64,000 nucleotides of DNA, taken from NCBI RefSeq assembly GCF_001881565.1, contig NZ_MPDJ01000004.1:616163-680162 (forward strand), given 5' to 3'. Positions 40,728-50,055 of the stretch are shown in pieces (the first letter of the stretch is position 1; every line of letters starts with the position of its first letter). Below the pieces are notes generated by a model that saw only the letters and a list, made by a program, of their open reading frames with translations, searched no databases and had not been told where the DNA came from. The position numbers and the translations under genes are program-made. This DNA is from Eisenbergiella tayi. Lineage in GTDB: Bacteria > Bacillota > Clostridia > Lachnospirales > Lachnospiraceae.

Positions 40728-42134
40728 TTATGCCGGATAAGCTCCGTTTTTGGTATCAGCCTGGGTCATATCAACCTTTTCCTGCTGAGCCTGACGGTAT
40801 TTGAAGAAATCAACTGCAACCTGAGGGAACAGTGCATAAGTAAGCACATCCTCATCCTGCTGCTTCCATTCTTTCATTTCGGACTCGATCTTTTCCAGCT
40901 CGTTAGGAATCAGGTCGGCAGGACGGCAGGTAATAACCTCTGCATCTCCGATAACCTTCTTCTGTACTTCCGGATTGAAGGGCTTAACAGTAACACCGTA
41001 TTTTCCGGAAAGCAGATCCTTGGTCTGATCAGTAGCAACCTTATATCTCTCACCCATCAATACGTTGAATACAGCCTGTGTACCAACGATCTGGGATGAA
41101 GGAGTAACAAGCGGGGGCTCACCCAGGTCTTTACGCACTCTGGGGATTTCCTGAAGCACTTCATCATACTTATCGCTTGCATTCTGCTCTTTCAGCTGGC
41201 TAACCATGTTGGAAAGCATACCGCCGGGTACCTGATACATCAGGGTCTTGATATTTACACCCAGAACCTTGGGATCCATCAGTCCGGTCTTTAAGCATTC
41301 CTCTCTGTAAGGTCTGAAATAATCAGCGATTTCAGCTAACAGAGCCTGATCGTATCCGCAGTCATAAGGAGTTCCGCGGAAGGTTTCAACCATAACTTCT
41401 GTTGCAGGCTGGGAGGTACCCAGTGCAAAAGGAGAAATTGCACAGTCGATAACGTCAACGCCTGCTTCCACTGCCTTTAAGTAAGTCATGCTGGCAACAC
41501 CGGATGTATAATGGGTATGCAGCTGAATAGGCAGCTTGGTAGCTGACTTCAGGGAACGGATCAGCTTATCTGCTTCATAAGGAACAAGCAGTCCTGCCAT
41601 ATCCTTGATACAGATGGAATCAGCACCCATATCTTCAATCTCTTTTGCGATGTTCATCCAGTAATCCATGGTATAAGCATCGCCCAGTGTATAGCTCAGT
41701 GCAACCTGTGCATGTCCTTTTTCCTTATTGCAGGCTTTCACCGCACATTCCAGGTTGCGCAGGTCATTCAGACAGTCAAAAATACGGATTACATCAATAC
41801 CGTTTGCGATGGATTTCTGTACGAAATACTCTACAACATCATCTGCATAGTGACGGTAACCCAGGATATTCTGTCCTCTGAAAAGCATCTGAAGCTTAGT
41901 ATTCTTAAATGCTGCTCTTAATTTTCTCAGTCTTTCCCAGGGATCTTCATGCAAGAAACGCAGGGAAGCATCGAAAGTAGCGCCGCCCCAGCACTCCACT
42001 GCCTCATAGCCAACCTTGTCCATCTTCTCTGCAATAGGAAGCATTAATTCGGTAGGCATTCTTGTGGCGATCAGAGACTGATGGGCGTCACGTAATACGG
42101 TTTCCATAATTTTAATGGGTTTCGGGTCTGACAT
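40728..42134 (-). CDS. oadA: Pyruvate/oxaloacetate carboxyltransferase subunit (OadA / 5S type)
   Basis: A 468-residue HMGL-like TIM-barrel carboxyltransferase with TETVLRDAHQSLIATRM-like start (IMETVLRDAHQSLIATRMPT). It has the metal-binding HTHYTSG and the RGQNILGYRHY, CIKDMAGLL and GVDVIDCAISPFALGTSQPA blocks of the pyruvate/oxaloacetate group. It moves a carboxyl group between biotin and pyruvate. The C-terminal biotinyl domain of full-length OadA is absent; a separate biotin carrier is encoded in the same operon. It is the last gene, with AGGAGGAAAAGGAA upstream of ATG at 42134. Confidence 0.93.
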   Translation of the reverse strand: MSDPKPIKIMETVLRDAHQSLIATRMPTELMLPIAEKMDKVGYEAVECWGGATFDASLRFLHEDPWERLRKLRAAFKNTKLQMLFRGQNILGYRHYADDVVEYFVQKSIANGIDVIRIFDCLNDLRNLECAVKACNKEKGHAQVALSYTLGDAYTMDYWMNIAKEIEDMGADSICIKDMAGLLVPYEADKLIRSLKSATKLPIQLHTHYTSGVASMTYLKAVEAGVDVIDCAISPFALGTSQPATEVMVETFRGTPYDCGYDQALLAEIADYFRPYREECLKTGLMDPKVLGVNIKTLMYQVPGGMLSNMVSQLKEQNASDKYDEVLQEIPRVRKDLGEPPLVTPSSQIVGTQAVFNVLMGERYKVATDQTKDLLSGKYGVTVKPFNPEVQKKVIGDAEVITCRPADLIPNELEKIESEMKEWKQQDEDVLTYALFPQVAVDFFKYRQAQQEKVDMTQADTKNGAYPA

Positions 42135-42189
42135 TTCCTTTTCCTCCTAAATTTCTAATAAAGTTCAGTAATCTGAATGGCTGCTTCAA

Positions 42190-43341
42190 TCAGAATACTC
42201 CGAAGATAGCCATAAAGGTACCGGCAGCAACTGCCGTACCGATAACGCCGGCTACGTTAGGTCCCATCGCATGCATCAGAAGGAAGTTGGAAGGATCTGC
42301 TTCCGCTCCTACCTTCTGGGAAACTCTGGCGGCCATAGGCACTGCGGACACACCGGCAGAACCGATCAGCGGATTAACCTTGCCGTGTGTTATCGCACAC
42401 ATCAGCTTACCGAACAGAACACCTGCCGCCGTACCGAATGCGAAAGCAATAAGGCCGAGGACAACGATTTTGATAGTGTCCCAATTCAGGAATGCTTCTG
42501 CACTGGTGGTAGCTCCTACAGAGGTACCCAGCAGAATAACTACGATGTACATCAGAGCATTGGCAGCAGTTTCCTGCAGCTGTCTTACAACACCGGATTC
42601 CCGGAACAGGTTACCTAACATCAGCATACCAACAAGGGGCGCTGTGGTAGGAAGAATCAGACATACTACGATGGTAACAATGATAGGGAACAGGATTTTT
42701 TCCAGTTTGGAAACCGGACGCAGCTGTTCCATTTTAATTTTTCTTTCTTTTTCCGTAGTAAGCAGCTTCATAATAGGCGGCTGTATAATCGGCACCAGGG
42801 ACATATAGGAATATGCTGCTACTGCAATAGGCCCCAAAAGCGTCGTCTGCCCGAGTTTACCACAAAGGAAAATGGAAGTAGGGCCGTCAGCACCACCGAT
42901 AATAGAGATAGCTGCCGCTGCCTTGTCGTTGAAGCCAAGGGCAATAGCTCCGAAATATGCGGCAAAAATACCAAACTGTGCTGCTGCACCCAATAAAAAG
43001 CTCTTAGGATTGGCAATCAGGGGACCGAAGTCCGTCATGGCGCCTACTCCCAGGAAAATCAAGGACGGCAGGATTGCCCATTCATCCAGTTTGTAGAAAT
43101 AATAAAGCAGACCGCCAACTCCATTGGCTGCATCTTCCGCATGCAGCATAATATCCGGATAGATATTAACAAGCAGCATACCGAAGGCAATCGGAGTAAG
43201 AAGCAGCGGTTCAAATCCCTTGGCTATAGCCAGGTAGAGAAATAAACAAGCTACTGCGATCATCAGGTAGTTTCCCCAGGTCAAATTGAAGAACGCCGTC
43301 TGATGCACCAGATTGTCTAATGTGGTTACTATGTAATCCAT
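42190..43341 (-). CDS. oadB: Na+-translocating decarboxylase beta subunit
   Basis: A 383-residue polytopic membrane protein with about nine helices. It has the OadB marks SLIFLGVGAMTDFGPLIANP, IGIIGGADGPTSIFLCGKLG-like SIIGGADGPTSIF with the functional Asp, and NFLLMHAMGPNVAGVIG near the end. It couples decarboxylation of carboxybiotin to Na+ export. The start is the ATG at 43341 behind GGGAGG; ten extra codons upstream are not needed. Middle gene of the five-gene operon. Confidence 0.95.
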   Translation of the reverse strand: MDYIVTTLDNLVHQTAFFNLTWGNYLMIAVACLFLYLAIAKGFEPLLLTPIAFGMLLVNIYPDIMLHAEDAANGVGGLLYYFYKLDEWAILPSLIFLGVGAMTDFGPLIANPKSFLLGAAAQFGIFAAYFGAIALGFNDKAAAAISIIGGADGPTSIFLCGKLGQTTLLGPIAVAAYSYMSLVPIIQPPIMKLLTTEKERKIKMEQLRPVSKLEKILFPIIVTIVVCLILPTTAPLVGMLMLGNLFRESGVVRQLQETAANALMYIVVILLGTSVGATTSAEAFLNWDTIKIVVLGLIAFAFGTAAGVLFGKLMCAITHGKVNPLIGSAGVSAVPMAARVSQKVGAEADPSNFLLMHAMGPNVAGVIGTAVAAGTFMAIFGVF

Positions 43342-43425
43342 TCTGTTGACCTCCCATGTTAATTCAGCCAAAACTCATAAACTCATTTTCATGGGCTTTG
43401 GTAGGACGTTTTACGTTCCTTCTGA

Positions 43426-43806
43426 TTAGTTTAATGTTGCAAGCAGTGCTCCTGCTTCAACAGCATCGCCAACAGCTACGTCAATACTTGCTACGGTTCC
43501 GTCGGAAGGTGCAACAACAGGGATTTCCATTTTCATAGCTTCAATGGTAACAACTGCATCTCCGGCCTTAACTGCCTGTCCAACCTTTGCATCAATGCTG
43601 AATACTTTACCGGCTGCTCCGGCTTCAATCTTCACACTGCCTGCTGCTCCGGAAGCTGCCTTAGGTGCTGCTGCGGGTGCAGGAGCTGCTTTGGGAGCTG
43701 CCTTAGGTGCTGCTTTGGGAGCCGCTGCGGGTGCTCCTGTGGAAGCGCCTTCTTCTACTACTACATCATATACGTTTCCGTTAACGGTAATTGTATAGTT
43801 CTTCAT
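43426..43806 (-). CDS. Biotin carrier protein of the decarboxylase (gamma / 1.3S type)
   Basis: A 126-residue soluble biotin carrier. The N-terminal strand is MKNYTITVNGNVYDVVVEEG, followed by an Ala/Pro/Lys-rich flexible linker (GAPAAAPKAAPKAAPKAAPA). The biotinyl domain carries VVTIEAMKMEIPVVAPSDGT, with the modified Lys in EAMKM. It shuttles carboxyl groups between the two carboxyltransferases and the pump. The start is the ATG at 43806 (AGGAGGAATTTTCATC upstream); the longer frame is spurious. Confidence 0.95.
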   Translation of the reverse strand: MKNYTITVNGNVYDVVVEEGASTGAPAAAPKAAPKAAPKAAPAPAAAPKAASGAAGSVKIEAGAAGKVFSIDAKVGQAVKAGDAVVTIEAMKMEIPVVAPSDGTVASIDVAVGDAVEAGALLATLN

Positions 43807-43835
43807 GATGAAAATTCCTCCTGTTAATTCATTTA

Positions 43836-44591
43836 TTAATAATTTGCTTTCCATTTGCTGGTATTGGCACGTCTGATGCTTCTTACTACGAATCCGTCTG
43901 TGGATGCAGCGCCTTCGCTTGCTGCAATCGCGGCCGCAATAACTGCTACCAGTTCATAATCATCAGTTAAATCTTCTGTAACGGCTGCTGCTGTACTCAC
44001 CGGTGCTGCAACTGCTGCCTCCGGCTCCGCCGTATCTTCATCCTTTTTCCCGGAGAAGGCGGCCTGAATCTTGGGAATGAAAACAAAACAGGAAATAAGC
44101 AGACTGATAAGAATCAGAACAACAAAAACAGTTCCCATACCAAGTATGGTATTCAGCGCCGCTTTTTCCATCAGCTCTCCGAAGGAATACTGTACATTCG
44201 TTGTTATGCCCGTCAATGTCAGTTCACTGTCCAAAAGGATTTCCACAACTGCGTTGTGGTCGGTTCCCTCTATCATCACATTGATAGTGGCCCCATCCTT
44301 GTCCGTAATCACTTCGTGATCCGTAATGGACTTGAATTCGCCGATGTCTTCCATCGCAGAGGTCCAGCTTGTCAGAGCGGCGGAAACAACCGCATCGCCT
44401 GCATACTGTTCCTGCATATTCTGATCCACTATGGTCCTTACGGAATCCAGAACCTGGTCTGCATAGTTAATGGCTCCCTCTTCCGTTATACCAAGTGTAT
44501 TGGCAGCAGATTCATCTGCGGCTTTGCCACAGGCCGTCATGCCGAAGATACAGATGATAGCCATACCTAATACTAATAACCTTTTTTTCAT
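43836..44591 (-). CDS. Decarboxylase delta/gamma-type membrane subunit (OadG domain)
   Basis: A 251-residue protein with a lipoprotein-like N-terminus (MKKRLLVLGMAIICIFGMTA then CGKA) and an extracytoplasmic ~110-residue domain (AINYADQVLDSVRTIVDQNM). One OadG-type membrane helix (ILGMGTVFVVLILISLLISC) is followed by a cytoplasmic Ala/Val-rich tail (VAAAIAASEGAASTDGFVVR SIRR), the standard OAD_gamma end that contacts the beta subunit and biotin carrier. The extra extracellular domain with a lipid-modified cysteine is larger than in typical OadG (about 80-140 residues). I start at the ATG at 44591; MILN six codons earlier overlaps the ribosome site. Confidence 0.82.
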   Translation of the reverse strand: MKKRLLVLGMAIICIFGMTACGKAADESAANTLGITEEGAINYADQVLDSVRTIVDQNMQEQYAGDAVVSAALTSWTSAMEDIGEFKSITDHEVITDKDGATINVMIEGTDHNAVVEILLDSELTLTGITTNVQYSFGELMEKAALNTILGMGTVFVVLILISLLISCFVFIPKIQAAFSGKKDEDTAEPEAAVAAPVSTAAAVTEDLTDDYELVAVIAAAIAASEGAASTDGFVVRSIRRANTSKWKANY

Positions 44592-44609
44592 ATTAAGTAT
44601 CATCCTTTC

Positions 44610-46040
44610 TTATACTGTACCGTGTTTTTTTGCAGGGCGGTCTTCTCTCTTTGTGAAGAGCATTTCGAATGCGCCGATAACATATTTTCTTGTGTCGGCG
44701 GGTTCGATAATAGCATCCACATATCCTCTCTTAGCAGCAGAAACTGCGCTGGTCTGCAGGTAAGCATATTCCTTTGCACATTCGTTCACTGCGTCAGCAC
44801 CCTGTCCGTCGCAGATAATTTTAGCTGCCAGCTTGGCATCCATGGTTCCGATTTCAGCATTCGGCCAGCAGTAGGTCATGTCTGCTCCGATAGCCTTGGA
44901 GTTCATTGCAACATAAGCGCTTCCGTATGCCTTTCCGATGATAACATTTACCTTCGGAACGGTTGCATCCGCAAATGCATATGTAAGCTTTGCCGCTGCC
45001 TTGGCGATTTTCTTTTCAGAACACTTGTCCGCCTTAAATCCGTTGACATTGGTCAGGGAAAGGACGGGGATATTGAAAGCATCACAGAAACTGATAAATT
45101 CTGCTGCCTTTTCACATCCTGCAGGAGAAAGAGCCGCATCAAAGGTTTCTGCCTTCCCGCCTTCTTCATTGTATACTTCACTGCGGTTTGCCACAGCGCC
45201 TACGGTAACGCCGTTCAGCTTCATGAAGCCGGTTACCATCTCTTTTGCATAGGCAGCCTTAACCTCAACGAATGCATTATCATCAGCGATTGTGGAAAGC
45301 GCGATGGAGGTATCTCCCACGCAGTTAGCTAAAGACGCGTCAGCACGGTTCAGATCGTCCGCACATTCTACGAAAGAATTGTCATCTTCATTGTTGGAAG
45401 GAAGCATACATACCAAATCTCTGATCTGTCCGAGAATAGCTGCCTCATCACCAACAAAGTCAACGATACCCGCTTCTTCGCTCTGGAAAGCAGCGCTGGA
45501 GGTATCACATTTGGAAATTTCATTGCCTGCAAGTGCATTGGGGGTGTTTACAAACAGCTTGGCCTTCTTTTCTTCCATAAAAGTAAAGTCGGTCAGCGCC
45601 GGGAATAATGCAAGCCCTCCGCCGCAGGTTCCGAATACTGCAGTAATCTGGGGAATCACACCGGAAGCCATTGTCTGCTTCTTATAGATCTCACCGAATG
45701 CGTTTAAAGCATCTGTAGCTTCCTGCAGTCTGAGTCCGGCGGAATCAATCAGCCCTATTACAGGAGCACCTGTCTTCATCGCCAGATCATAGAGGCCGGC
45801 GATCTTCTTTGCATGCATCTCACCAATACTGCCGCCTAATACAGAAGCATCCTGGCCGTAAACATACACAAGATTGCCGTCAATCACTCCATAACCGGTA
45901 ATACAACCGTCGGAAGGAGTCTCTGTCTGTTTCAAATTAAAATCAGTCGCCCTGGCTGTTACCATAGCGCCAATTTCAACGAAACTGTTGTCATCGAGCA
46001 AAGCGGTAATTCTTTGACTCGCTTGTGAAGTAATACTCAT
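44610..46040 (-). CDS. Acyl-CoA carboxyltransferase subunit of the Na+-pump operon
   Basis: A 476-residue crotonase-fold carboxyltransferase of the PccB/MmdA/12S type. It has the N-terminal half (GCITGYGVIDGNLVYVYGQD, GEMHAKKIAGLYDLAMKTGA) and C-terminal half (CSEKKIAKAAAKLTYAFADA, KVNVIIGKAYGSAYVAMNSK) expected for carboxybiotin and acyl-CoA binding. The family's usual size is ~510 residues. Members use propionyl/methylmalonyl- or glutaconyl-CoA, or malonate-type substrates; which is used here is not decidable by eye. First gene of the operon, start 46040 after GGAGGG. A structured leader precedes it. Confidence 0.9.
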   Translation of the reverse strand: MSITSQASQRITALLDDNSFVEIGAMVTARATDFNLKQTETPSDGCITGYGVIDGNLVYVYGQDASVLGGSIGEMHAKKIAGLYDLAMKTGAPVIGLIDSAGLRLQEATDALNAFGEIYKKQTMASGVIPQITAVFGTCGGGLALFPALTDFTFMEEKKAKLFVNTPNALAGNEISKCDTSSAAFQSEEAGIVDFVGDEAAILGQIRDLVCMLPSNNEDDNSFVECADDLNRADASLANCVGDTSIALSTIADDNAFVEVKAAYAKEMVTGFMKLNGVTVGAVANRSEVYNEEGGKAETFDAALSPAGCEKAAEFISFCDAFNIPVLSLTNVNGFKADKCSEKKIAKAAAKLTYAFADATVPKVNVIIGKAYGSAYVAMNSKAIGADMTYCWPNAEIGTMDAKLAAKIICDGQGADAVNECAKEYAYLQTSAVSAAKRGYVDAIIEPADTRKYVIGAFEMLFTKREDRPAKKHGTV

Positions 46041-46084
46041 TTTTCAGCCCTCCATTTTATATTAATAAAAAAGTTAACTTTAAT

Positions 46085-46195
46085 CTACGGCTGTACAAGC
46101 ACTGCAGGCTGAAATCTGCTGCCCAGAAACAGTGGTTCCGATCAGGAACCCTCCCCACCGTCCTGCGGCCTGTACTCATAGCACCCGTATTTTAG
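46085..46195 (-). promoter_or_regulatory. Structured leader of the Na+-pump operon, riboswitch candidate
   Basis: On the minus strand an outer helix GTACAGGC/GCTTGTAC (8 bp, one wobble) encloses GCAGG/CCTGC, a conserved-looking purine stretch ACGGTGGGGAGG, and a hairpin GGTTCC-TGATC-GGAACC. A TATACT -10 box lies about 20 bases upstream of the structure, and the carboxyltransferase start is ~50 bases downstream. The folding, length (~85 nt core) and Na+-pump context make it a good riboswitch candidate. The Na+-I (DUF1646) class is the first to test, but I cannot verify a consensus match from memory. Confidence 0.5.
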
Positions 46196-46262
46196 TAGTA
46201 TAACACGAAACCCAAAAAAGGACTAGATGGAAAACGTAAATTTTCCCTTCTTTTTTCACAGC

Positions 46263-46306
46263 GGGAGCAGCAATTCGACATACCTGCCTGTCAACATGCT
46301 GCTCCC
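46263..46306. repeat. 10-bp GC-rich hairpin between operons
   Basis: GGGAGCAGCA and TGCTGCTCCC pair perfectly around 24 bases, past the stop of the D,D-carboxypeptidase gene. It lacks a U-run but is likely its terminator or a transcription-separating hairpin. Confidence 0.5.
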
Positions 46307-46347
46307 GGACGTCATGGAGGAAGGAATGAGCGCAGTCCTGACTTTCC

Positions 46348-47721
46348 TTACAGCCAGAACAGCTCCAGAATGCGATCCAGACAATAACGGTAGGTCAGCT
46401 CCAGGACATCCTCCGCCGTTGTAATCGGCAGCTGGGCATACACCTCTCCATTCACATAGTAGGTTTCCCAGCCCACCGTTTTGCCGGCCTCCACAGGAGC
46501 CGTCAGAGAATCCGGCACCTCCAGCTCCATATGTACCTCATCCTGTTCGGAAAGCAGCAGGGATATATCCTGTTCCTGTACCTGCAGGACAGTATCCTCA
46601 CAGATTCCGCCTTCCACCGGTACCGGAGAAAGATCCGCCTTTTCGTAAATATTCCTTTTTTCAAAGTTGGAGAGTCCGTACTCATACAGCAGCTTGGCGT
46701 CATGCCATTTCCAGCTTTTATGGTTCGGCCACCCGCAGGCAAGCAGGGCAATGGTAAAGGTCTTCCCGTCCCGGGCAAGGGCTCCCACATAGCAGTAGCC
46801 CGCTTTGCCGGTAAAGCCCGTTTTCCCCGACAGCGCGCCCTCCATCATATTCAGGAAGGCATTATGGTTGCTGCAGGAAAACTGTCTGCCTCCGGCGGCC
46901 CACTGTCCGTCCTCACCCAGCTTATAATCGGAGAAGGAGTAAGCCGGTGTCCGGGTAATGGTTAGAAATTCCTCTTTTTTAGGAGAATCCATAATACAGT
47001 AGCTCATGATGCGGGCCAGGTCACTGGCAGTGGTGGAATGCTGTCTTTGCACCTCGTTGCCGTTGTCATCCTGATAGGTGAGAATGGCATCCAGCCCGTT
47101 GGGGGTGACAAAGAACGTATCGGCACATCCGATTTCCTCCGCCTTGGCATTCATAAGGCCCGCAAACCGCAGAATAGCCTCCTTGCTTTCCTCTTCTGAA
47201 TTATCCGCGCTCCGCTTGCCTCCTCCGGCGAGGCAGTTTCCCACATGCTCCGCGATGATTGCCGCAGAATCATTGTGGGATTCCAGCATCAGGGAATAGA
47301 GCAGGTCCCCCAGCCGGAAAACATCTCCCTTCCTCACTCCCAGATGTACCTTGGGCATTCCCGCTGCATAAGAGGATACGGAAACATAATCATCTGGATT
47401 GGCCTGCTCCAAAGCAAGGATACAGGTCATAATCTTGGTGGTACTTGCCATGGGCAGCACCTCTGTCCCGTTTTTCTGCAGCAAAATACGCCCGTTGTCC
47501 GCATCCATAAGGACAGCGGACAGGGCGTATAATTCACTGGTTGTACCATCTTTGTCATTCTCCTGTGCACAGGCCTCAATAGTCTGTACAGAAAACAGGA
47601 CAACCGGGCTCAGAATCAAAACACAGGATAGAAACATGGCCTGATAAATTTTAGTGAAAAAAAATCTCGGGCGAATGGTTTTCGAACGAAAGGATTTCGA
47701 ATGAAAATATTTCATTTGCAT
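46348..47721 (-). CDS. D-alanyl-D-alanine carboxypeptidase (DacA/PBP5-like)
   Basis: A 457-residue penicillin-binding protein of low molecular mass. A basic N-region and signal helix end near residue 52. The serine peptidase S11 motifs are complete: SxxK as STTK in EVLPMASTTKIMT, SxN in LESHNDSAAII, and KTG in LSGKTGFTGKAGYC. It removes the terminal D-Ala from peptidoglycan stem peptides outside the membrane. The C-terminal ~130 residues are the PBP5-like beta domain, and the last segment (RYCLDRILELFWL) could anchor to the membrane. Start at 47721 with AGG at 8 bases. Confidence 0.9.
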   Translation of the reverse strand: MQMKYFHSKSFRSKTIRPRFFFTKIYQAMFLSCVLILSPVVLFSVQTIEACAQENDKDGTTSELYALSAVLMDADNGRILLQKNGTEVLPMASTTKIMTCILALEQANPDDYVSVSSYAAGMPKVHLGVRKGDVFRLGDLLYSLMLESHNDSAAIIAEHVGNCLAGGGKRSADNSEEESKEAILRFAGLMNAKAEEIGCADTFFVTPNGLDAILTYQDDNGNEVQRQHSTTASDLARIMSYCIMDSPKKEEFLTITRTPAYSFSDYKLGEDGQWAAGGRQFSCSNHNAFLNMMEGALSGKTGFTGKAGYCYVGALARDGKTFTIALLACGWPNHKSWKWHDAKLLYEYGLSNFEKRNIYEKADLSPVPVEGGICEDTVLQVQEQDISLLLSEQDEVHMELEVPDSLTAPVEAGKTVGWETYYVNGEVYAQLPITTAEDVLELTYRYCLDRILELFWL

Positions 47722-47810
47722 ACAGATACCTGTTCACTTTGTATTGTTATATTTTATTTAACGGTATCCGTTTTTATGTGCACTACTTTTCCCTTTCCTT
47801 CCGAAGACCC

Positions 47811-49319
47811 TTACTCCCTTATGGAATCCACAGCCGCAGCCGTTTCCACAGCGCGTGCAAGCCTGGCGGTTTCTTCCTCAGAAGCACCGTTGATATTGAT
47901 ATTGCGGTTCACCTTGGCATCATAGGTTCCTGCCTTTACGATTTCCGCCATATCTATTCCCACCGTATCCTTCATCGTTTCAAAAAGCTTGGACATGACT
48001 ACGGGAACGTTATCCGCCACCGAAGCCACACCATTGCTGTCTCCGCCTCCGATAATAGTGATCTTGTCGATCTGGGAAAGAGGCTCGGCAATCTTTCCTG
48101 CGATTTCAGGAAGCACGTTGATCATCATCTCCGCCATAGCGGCATTGTTGTATTTCTGATAAGCAAGCGCCTTCTTTTCCATGGCTTCCGCCTCTGCGAT
48201 ACCCTTTGCCCGGATAGCTTCCGCTTCCGCTTCACCGACCATACGGATACCTGCTGCTTCCTGCTCCTTGGTAAATTTCTGCGCTTCTGCCGTGGCCTTC
48301 ATTGCCATAGCTGTTTTTTCGGTTTCGAATTTCTCCGCTTCCGCTCTCTTCTGTCTTTCATACAGTTCAGCCTCAGACTGCTGCTGACGGGCATAACGGT
48401 CGGCTTCGGATTTCTTCTTTACCTGTGCGTCCAGCGCCATCTCCTGTACCTCAGCCTCACGCTGCTTCAGGATAACTTCTTTTTCCTGTTTGGCAATGCT
48501 GGCCTCTGCGGTAGCCACTTCGATGGTTTTTCTCTGCTGCTGCTGCTGAATGCTGTATGCAGCGTCCGCTTCCGCCTTCTTGGTATCCTCCAGCTTTTTC
48601 AGTTCAGCCTTCTGAAGGGCAAGCTCGTTGTTTTTCTTGGCAATTTCACGTTCCGAATTGATCCGGGCGTCATTCGCCTGACGGTCTGCATCCGCCTTGG
48701 CAACAGCGATTTCCTTTTCCGCTTCCGCCTTGGCAATGGCCGCTTTTTTCTTAATCTGGGATATGTTATCGATTCCCAGATCTTCAATTACGCCGTTTCC
48801 ATCGGAAAAATTCTGTACATTGAAGCTGACGATATCGAGTCCCATTGCCGCCAGATCCGGCTCCGCATTTTCTTTTACCAGGTTGGCGAATTTCTGGCGA
48901 TCGCTCACCATTTCTTCCAGGCGCATACGTCCCACTATTTCACGCATATTGCCTTCCAGTACTTCTCTGGCAATCGCTGCGATATACTGGGTATTCTGAT
49001 TCAGGAAGTTCTCTGCCGCCACGGCAAGTTTATCAGGCTCGCTGCTGATTTTAATGTTTACCGCCGCATCAACCTGGATATTGATATAATCCGCTGTGGG
49101 GACCGCATTGGTAGTCTTCACATCAATGGCTATCAGCTTCAGGCTCAGCTTATCCATCCGTTCGAAGAAAGGAAGCTTTACACTGGCCTTCCCGATAATG
49201 ATTTTCTTCCGGAGACCCGAAATAATGAACGCCGTATCCGGGGGTGCTTTCTTGTACCCGGAAAATAAAACAGCAATGACTAAAATGATGACTGCTCCGG
49301 CAATGATGTAACCTATCAT
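47811..49319 (-). CDS. Flotillin-family SPFH protein
   Basis: A 502-residue protein of the FloT/YuaG type. An N-terminal membrane hairpin (IIAGAVIILVIAVLFSGY) is followed by an SPFH/band-7 domain (~30-190: NIQVDAAVNIKISSEPDKLA and onward) and a long Ala/Glu/Lys-rich coiled-coil (KAEAEKEIAVAKADADRQAN to ~390) typical of flotillins. The C-terminal region has IGGGDSNGVASVADNVPVVM. Such proteins scaffold membrane microdomains. AAAAGGAGGAGAAGGT precedes the ATG. It lies alone between D,D-carboxypeptidase and scpB; a role with the envelope genes around it is plausible. Confidence 0.9.
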   Translation of the reverse strand: MIGYIIAGAVIILVIAVLFSGYKKAPPDTAFIISGLRKKIIIGKASVKLPFFERMDKLSLKLIAIDVKTTNAVPTADYINIQVDAAVNIKISSEPDKLAVAAENFLNQNTQYIAAIAREVLEGNMREIVGRMRLEEMVSDRQKFANLVKENAEPDLAAMGLDIVSFNVQNFSDGNGVIEDLGIDNISQIKKKAAIAKAEAEKEIAVAKADADRQANDARINSEREIAKKNNELALQKAELKKLEDTKKAEADAAYSIQQQQQRKTIEVATAEASIAKQEKEVILKQREAEVQEMALDAQVKKKSEADRYARQQQSEAELYERQKRAEAEKFETEKTAMAMKATAEAQKFTKEQEAAGIRMVGEAEAEAIRAKGIAEAEAMEKKALAYQKYNNAAMAEMMINVLPEIAGKIAEPLSQIDKITIIGGGDSNGVASVADNVPVVMSKLFETMKDTVGIDMAEIVKAGTYDAKVNRNININGASEEETARLARAVETAAAVDSIRE

Positions 49320-49484
49320 ACCTTCTCCTCCTTTTGTGCGTGCCTCTTTCGGGCACCATGTTTATTGCAGCCGCCATACACCGCGGCTGTTTTCCTATGA
49401 CCGCTCAGGCGGCCCTGGAAACATATCAGTTGGGACAGGCCTGCGCATTTACTGCCCGGGCCGTGCAAATACATAGCAGCAACA

Positions 49485-50054
49485 TTATAAATGCAGCTGC
49501 AAACTGGCTTCTTCCTCGGCCTCCACCTTAAATTCCTCCAGCTTCATTTCATTCAGTTCCGGCAGTTCCTCCAGTGATTTCACCCCGAAGCTGCGCAGGA
49601 ACTGCTCTGTTGTCCCAAAAAGCAGGGGCCTTCCTGGCGCATCCATCCTTCCCAGCTCCGTGACCAGTTCGAATTCAATCAGCCTGTTCACCGCATGGTC
49701 ACAGTTAACCCCACGGATCCTTTCGATATCCAGTTTGGTTACAGGCTGCTTATAAGCAATAATGGATAAGGTTTCCAGAAGGGTATCCGTGAGCACATAT
49801 TTACGGGGAGTACTTGCCACCTTTATGAGGTATTCATACATATCCCCTCTCGTGCACATCTGGAAGGAATCCTCAAATTCCGCAATGGATACGCCTCTTC
49901 CCTCCTTTTCCCATTTTTCTTTCATTTCGTTAATGATCTGCCTTGCAGTATCTTCGTCTTCCTCTATCACTTCAGCCAGCTTGCCAATCTCCACGGATTC
50001 CCCCATAGCAAAAAGCACCGCTTCCATGGCAGCCTCCTGCTGTCTGCGCTCCAT
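49485..50054 (-). CDS. scpB: Segregation and condensation protein B
   Basis: A 189-residue winged-helix protein that binds the ScpA kleisin in the SMC complex. Recognisable blocks are AAMEAVLFAMGESVEIGKLA, LTDTLLETLSIIAYKQPVTK, RIRGVNCDHAVNRLIEFELV and GRPLLFGTTEQFLRSFGVKS. Located two bases after the stop of scpA on the same strand, the standard arrangement. Start at 50054. Confidence 0.95.
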   Translation of the reverse strand: MERRQQEAAMEAVLFAMGESVEIGKLAEVIEEDEDTARQIINEMKEKWEKEGRGVSIAEFEDSFQMCTRGDMYEYLIKVASTPRKYVLTDTLLETLSIIAYKQPVTKLDIERIRGVNCDHAVNRLIEFELVTELGRMDAPGRPLLFGTTEQFLRSFGVKSLEELPELNEMKLEEFKVEAEEEASLQLHL

Positions 50055-50055
50055 C

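Noticed and set aside
47739..49268. 509-codon plus-strand frame opposite flotillin
   Set aside because: Antisense of the Ala/Glu/Lys-rich coiled coil; composition (Phe/Arg/His-rich) is not protein-like.
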